In this document: piece after piece, positions 59,806-64,000 of the stretch
Position numbering within the stretch: position 1 is the first letter of the stretch
Layout of the letters: every line of letters starts with the position of its first letter
The notes under the pieces: generated by a model
Told to the model about the DNA's origin: nothing
Databases searched by the model: none
What the model saw: the letters and a program-made list of their open reading frames with translations, nothing else
Made by a program: the position numbers and the translations under genes
DNA from: Primula veris
Lineage: Eukaryota > Streptophyta > Magnoliopsida > Ericales > Primulaceae
DNA: 64,000 nt
NCBI GenBank assembly: GCA_963682055.1
Contig: OY821740.1
Location: 11,556,814 to 11,620,813 of the forward strand
Reading direction: 5' to 3'

Positions 59806-60312
59806 CTGTGTTGTATAGCTTATTTCTAAAAATTGTGATGATAAAGATGGCGACATTAATTTTTTGGATTAACGCGAGAACCACTTTGACGCGATAATTC
59901 CTTAATTTTAAATTACCGCAGTGTTGAAAATATTGTCCATGTGTTGAAAATATCTACACATGTCGGATCAACATATATATCCAACCAAAAGCCATTTTAT
60001 TCACTAATCACTAATCTGTGTTTTTTCCAAGTTTGCGAACCATCTGGACGTACTTTGGCCAAATTTTGACATTTGTTCAAAAACTATTATTCGATGACCG
60101 ATGAAACTGGTGTTATAATAATTTCAATATAGTAACTTAAAATTAAGAAATTGATACTTGTAAACTTGTAGCTGGGTCCGTAACATGTCTTTGTGCGATA
60201 TAGTATAGATGGTATGAAAGTCAAGATTATATGTTAAATTAAAGTGGATTTATGTCACACATGCTTCGTATTTCTTTAAAAAGCTAGTGTAATATGACGT
60301 AATAAGATACGA

Positions 60313-60395
60313 CACTACAAAAATAAAATAAAATTAATATAACAACAGTTTAGCAACAGACACTCTGATGATAAGTTGATATTTTTTTTGTAGTG
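60313..60395. mobile_element. 83-bp CACTA-like MITE
   Basis: CACTACAAAAATAAA at the left and TTTTTTTTGTAGTG at the right are inverted repeats. Flanks CGA and CGG agree at two of three bases. Confidence 0.45.
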
Positions 60396-61008
60396 CGGTA
60401 AGATGTCCGCATCATTTAAAGAAATTGTGAGATTACAACATTACATATAGAAAGTTATTAATTAATCAAATCAAAATACACATTTTGTTCTCGAAATCCT
60501 TATCACTATATATATTATATACCACGACAAATTATAAACGTACCAGCTGCAGTTTGATGTTTTTCTTTTATTCCCTTGGTTAAGTAAAACCACTACTTTA
60601 GCTTACACTTTTAATTAATACATTAATAATTTTCAACACAAATATGTACATTAATCGTGGAAGAGGTTTTAAGTACATGTATCACACTTTGATGAAGCTT
60701 GAGATAACAAATTATTTTATCCGAAATTGTTAACCTAATTAATCTGAAAAGTTCATCTTAAAACGTCCGCATGCTCTATGCCTCTATACAATTTTTTAAC
60801 CGCTAGATCAATATTATAAATTCTCTAATACTATGAGTTTTAATTGTCTCCAAGTTAGGAAACAGACTATAACGGGTCCTTGTTATAGCTAGAGTCGTAA
60901 CAATATCCAACCATACAATTCTACAAAATTAATTGTTAATTAGGTCACATTAATTAATTTGATATAGTTCATAACTTCATATGTACATGTGGGACCATCA
61001 ATATTTTC
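60396..61008. other. Upstream region of the small membrane protein gene
   Basis: AT-rich, no other feature seen. Confidence 0.4.
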
Positions 61009-61016
61009 TATATATA
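61009..61016 (+). promoter_or_regulatory. Candidate TATA box
   Basis: TATATATAC (TTCTATATATACAGG context) lies about 100 bp before the ATG at 61114 and is followed by an A/C-rich leader, a good plant promoter layout. Confidence 0.55.
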
Positions 61017-61113
61017 CAGGCTCATTCATTCACAACCCTAATCACTTTTTTCTTTCGACAAATAACTCTCACCTAAGTCACTCCTAAATATCTCAGATTC
61101 TCAAGTCTCAACC

Positions 61114-61419
61114 ATGTGTGATACTTGTGTAACTGACCCAATCCCTCCGCCTCCCCCTTTTCCATTGCTACCGTGTCCCCCACCGGCTTTTCCGAAATCA
61201 AATGTTTCGTTTTGGGTGATCATAATATGCCTCATTGCGGCTGTTCTTATCTTGGCTATGATCACACTAATTTGCTATCTTCACAAGAGGGGGAACCCAA
61301 AGCCACCTGCTAATAAATCAAAAGTCACAACACCACCACATCAGCCTCCAAGTAATGTGTACTACTATCCTCCCACTAATTATCATTGTCACCACACGAT
61401 CCAACTATCGGGGTATTGA
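61114..61419 (+). CDS. Small proline-rich single-pass membrane protein (101 aa)
   Basis: I do not recognise a named family. Seen: a short cysteine-containing N-terminus (MCDTC), a proline block (residues about 9-27, PIPPPPPF and CPPPAFP), one strong membrane segment at about 31-56 (FWVIIICLIAAVLILAMITL), a basic stop-transfer side (HKRGNPKPP) and a tail rich in proline, tyrosine and histidine (PSNVYYYPP, YHCHH). This layout is common among small plant plasma-membrane proteins. Support for a real gene: a well placed TATA box, an A/C-rich leader before ATG 61114, codon composition unlike the surrounding DNA, and an uninterrupted frame. No intron is needed. The basic side after the membrane segment suggests the tail is cytoplasmic. 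Confidence 0.6.
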   Translation: MCDTCVTDPIPPPPPFPLLPCPPPAFPKSNVSFWVIIICLIAAVLILAMITLICYLHKRGNPKPPANKSKVTTPPHQPPSNVYYYPPTNYHCHHTIQLSGY

Positions 61420-62320
61420 CCGACCTTATAGAGTCACCCTCCCTCTAATGTTATGGTAATTTCTAAATATGGAGTATATCTGAAGTAATTAAGTTGGTTA
61501 TATCGTGGTTATTTATATATGAAGCTATATATAGGTTAAGGGAATTTGGAAAAAGTTACGCAAGTAGTATATTTGCTATGGGATGATCTTTTGTTTATAT
61601 AGAGTATGGAAGTTGTAGGATCTCGTCTGTTTATATGGACTGGAAAAAAAAATGTAAATAGTAGTATATTTTCTATGGGATGGTCTTTTATTTTATATGG
61701 AGTATGAAGCTTTGGTTAGGGTCTTGTTTAATATGTATTAAGGGAATGGACTAGTGTCGATCTTGTAAATATTTATGATCATGGTATGAAATGGAATGAA
61801 TGTTTATATTAAATGTGCGGTGTTCGTTCTTATTAATTTGTTTTTCACTCTCATGCCTTTGATTCTATTTATTGTTTGAAATATTGTATATCCATGACCA
61901 TTGACATGTTTCAAACAAAATGATATAGGTAAGAGGATCAGAAAATATATTTTTTGGGCAGATCTAATTAAGGAATAATATTACTGATCTCTACCTTGCT
62001 AGCATAAAAATAACTAATGCATGACATGTATAAACATCCTTAGGGGTCAAGACGTGGTTATTTATGTCCTATCGGAATATCACTCCTTTTTTTCTTGTTC
62101 TGGAAATCAACCATTTAAAAAAAGGAGGGATTTGTTTCATATAAATAATTATTTACATTCTGTCAAAGTGTGTTTTTTTTTTTTCACATTTCTGTTCCAT
62201 TTAATAGAATATCAATACATCTTTTCAGAAAGGTTCTATTTTGTAACTATTTTGGTCATTTTTAATGATACTTTTTTAGGGTATATCATTTTATTATTAT
62301 TAACTGAACAAGGGAATAAG
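61420..62320. other. 3' flank of the small gene
   Basis: AT-rich. An imperfect repeat with TTTTCTATGGGATGGTCTTTT (one copy near 61570, one near 61665) lies in the likely 3' UTR. No other gene. Confidence 0.4.
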
Positions 62321-62328
62321 GTCCTAAT

Positions 62329-62803
62329 CAATGTTTTAAAATCGCGCTTAGCGTTTTTTGAAAAAAAAATGCAACGAAAAACCACTATTTGGCTGGAATT
62401 GCGCTAAAATCGTGCTATAGTGGATCAAAAACACAAAAAACGCGAAATTTTGGACAAAAACGTAAATAGCGAGTTAGGAAAAAAAACAGCGGATCTAAAT
62501 AATTAATATATACTGTGTAATTTTCATAAAAGTTTGTATAGTCCAGATGGTTGAGACAGTACTGTAATTTTCAGTAAATTCAAGTTCGAAACTCACCCAC
62601 AATAAAAAAAAAAAATCGATTTTTTATTATTATTATCTAATATAACTATATATTTCTTTTTTTATTGTTATATATTCTAAAGTTTAGTGCATATTTAGGC
62701 AAAAAAAAGACACCATAAAGCGCTATGTAAGAACGCTATTAGCACTTTTAGCGTTTCTCTCGAAAAAAACGCTACGATAGCGATAACGCTATTTAAAACA
62801 TTG
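62329..62803. mobile_element. hAT-type MITE of 475 bp
   Basis: Perfect terminal inverted repeat CAATGTTTTAAA with GTCCTAAT on both sides (62321-62328 and 62804-62811), the 8-bp duplication typical of hAT elements. AGCG and AACGCTA words recur in both arms. Non-coding. Confidence 0.88.
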
Positions 62804-62811
62804 GTCCTAAT

Positions 62812-64000
62812 AACAAGTTTTTTTTTTTTTATTTTTATAATGATTAACTGACGGCCGGGTTACCCTTTATTTGGATATACATATCATTTTTTCAGTAATC
62901 TTATAGGTACCTCTCGAATTGGATATTCTGTAATGATAATTAAGAGTTGACATCTCCTACTTACAATTATACATGAAAACTATTAATAGCAGGAAAAAAA
63001 AGAGCTGAACATTGGAGGTGCGCACAATATATTAGCATGTAGACTTCACGTTATGCTAACTTCATTTACATTTACCTCAAAATGAGGCTGCGGAGCTTGG
63101 GAATAAACACTTCTAAATAATACCCATCTTCATATCTCAAAATGAAGCAGATAAACATGGGCTCTATTAATACCCTTTCTATCAGGAGACAAAATCTTTC
63201 GAGTATGGGTAAACTCAATCAAGCATCAGCTACCTCTCATCCGAAGTCGGAACACCTTTGTGGTGTGCTTCTTGCAGGTTTTCTACACTTGGTGACGAAA
63301 AGACAAACAAAATAAAAGAAAATAAGATTTAAAAATTTCTTAAGTGTCCTAGATCAATATGCAAAACAGAAAGTTCAAGAGATTTATACCGAAGAATATA
63401 AGCGTCGAACAGAAGCCCTTCACCTTAGAACTCTATACATCGGCGGTTTGATATCTCAAAGCTACTATCTGTCAAATCTACATCAAATATAAAAGGAGAC
63501 AAATCACAAATACAGTATGAATCAATTAGGAGATTATAACTTTACTGGAACAAAGTGTTTTTAGGGTTCAAAAGGTATAGGTTTTGAGGTCTAGTGTGTG
63601 GCTATATCTGCATTTTTCTGTAGAGACACAAGCATCCGTCAACAGCAATATACATGATCTATTTATTCTTTTAGCCCAAGATGATTCAATGCATGACACA
63701 TGATGTGTATATTAATTTTTCGATTTACCAGGATTCATATGACGTCAGTTGAGAATATAACAGGAAATATAAAGGATCCAGAGTAGAACAATCATATATA
63801 TATTAAATACAAAAAGTTATATAGTCGTTTTAGCAAATGATAAGTCTAAAAGCCAAATTTAAACTCTAAACCACAAAAACATTTCGTAAAGAAGCAAAAC
63901 AAACTACATGCTTATAAGATAAAAAAAAAAAAAAAAAACTGAGGGAGTAAATCAGATATCAACTGTAGTACTTCATTCTAGCAGGGAGAAGCGTTCATCT
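62812..64000. other. Window end, possible edge of a gene
   Basis: 63157-63315 is an uninterrupted plus-strand frame of 52 codons (starts MGSINTLSIRRQN). On the minus strand 63234-63284 reads NLQEAHHKGVPTSDER then stop, which could be a last exon. I cannot choose between these or exclude chance. A Stowaway-type end (CTGAGGGAGTA) is at 63940 after an A run. Confidence 0.25.

Noticed and set aside
62021..62407. 128-codon open frame
   Set aside because: It runs into the hAT MITE at 62329, is rich in Phe/Leu from T runs and has no recognisable domain.

Overview
This window is nuclear DNA from a flowering plant, most likely a eudicot. It is AT-rich, its genes are interrupted by introns and widely spaced, it carries a plant Ty1/copia retrotransposon and many MITEs, and the recognisable genes are plant families (two AHL AT-hook proteins, a mitochondrial phosphate carrier, a plant-type SDR). 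I could not fix the species.

Layout. 1-5.2 kb: intergenic. 5.4-6.1 kb: intronless AHL gene, divergent in the AT-hook and PPC core. 8.0-8.3 kb: truncated TRIM element. 9.05-9.30 kb: Stowaway-like MITE. 9707-17746: complete but dead Ty1/copia element with two LTRs and a 5-bp target duplication. 18.5-19.8 kb: 120-bp tandem repeats and a Mutator-like inverted-repeat element. 21.0-21.8 kb: second, canonical AHL gene. The copia element thus sits between two AHL paralogues.

22.5-32.2 kb: a direct duplication of about 2.5 kb (22.56-25.01 and 28.38-31.07 kb) with, between the copies, a foldback-type element holding a roughly 1-kb minisatellite. A second foldback element follows at 31.1-32.2 kb.

33.3-39.9 kb, minus strand: six-exon mitochondrial phosphate carrier gene (365 aa when spliced). 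Its last coding exon is duplicated in tandem, its first intron appears to be GC-AG, and that intron holds a hAT element with another MITE nested in it. Exon 1 and its upstream region are duplicated at 45.8-48.5 kb, where the exon copy is frameshifted. The duplicates have since received different transposons, so each serves as the empty site for the other's insertions.

48.7-51.6 kb, plus strand: two-exon short-chain dehydrogenase/reductase gene with a 29-nt first exon, head to head with the dead exon-1 copy. 52.3-53.6 kb: solo LTR related to the copia element. 53.6-61.0 kb: mostly empty, with small CACTA-like elements. 61.1 kb: small proline-rich single-pass membrane protein. 62.3-62.8 kb: hAT-type MITE with perfect 8-bp target duplication. 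No rRNA, tRNA or CRISPR array was seen.

The genes do not form a pathway. The AHLs are chromatin-associated regulators, the carrier imports phosphate into mitochondria, and the SDR is probably a specialised-metabolism or hormone oxidoreductase. The main interest is structural: exon duplication, promoter duplication, and a retroelement whose primer-binding site matches its own LTR.
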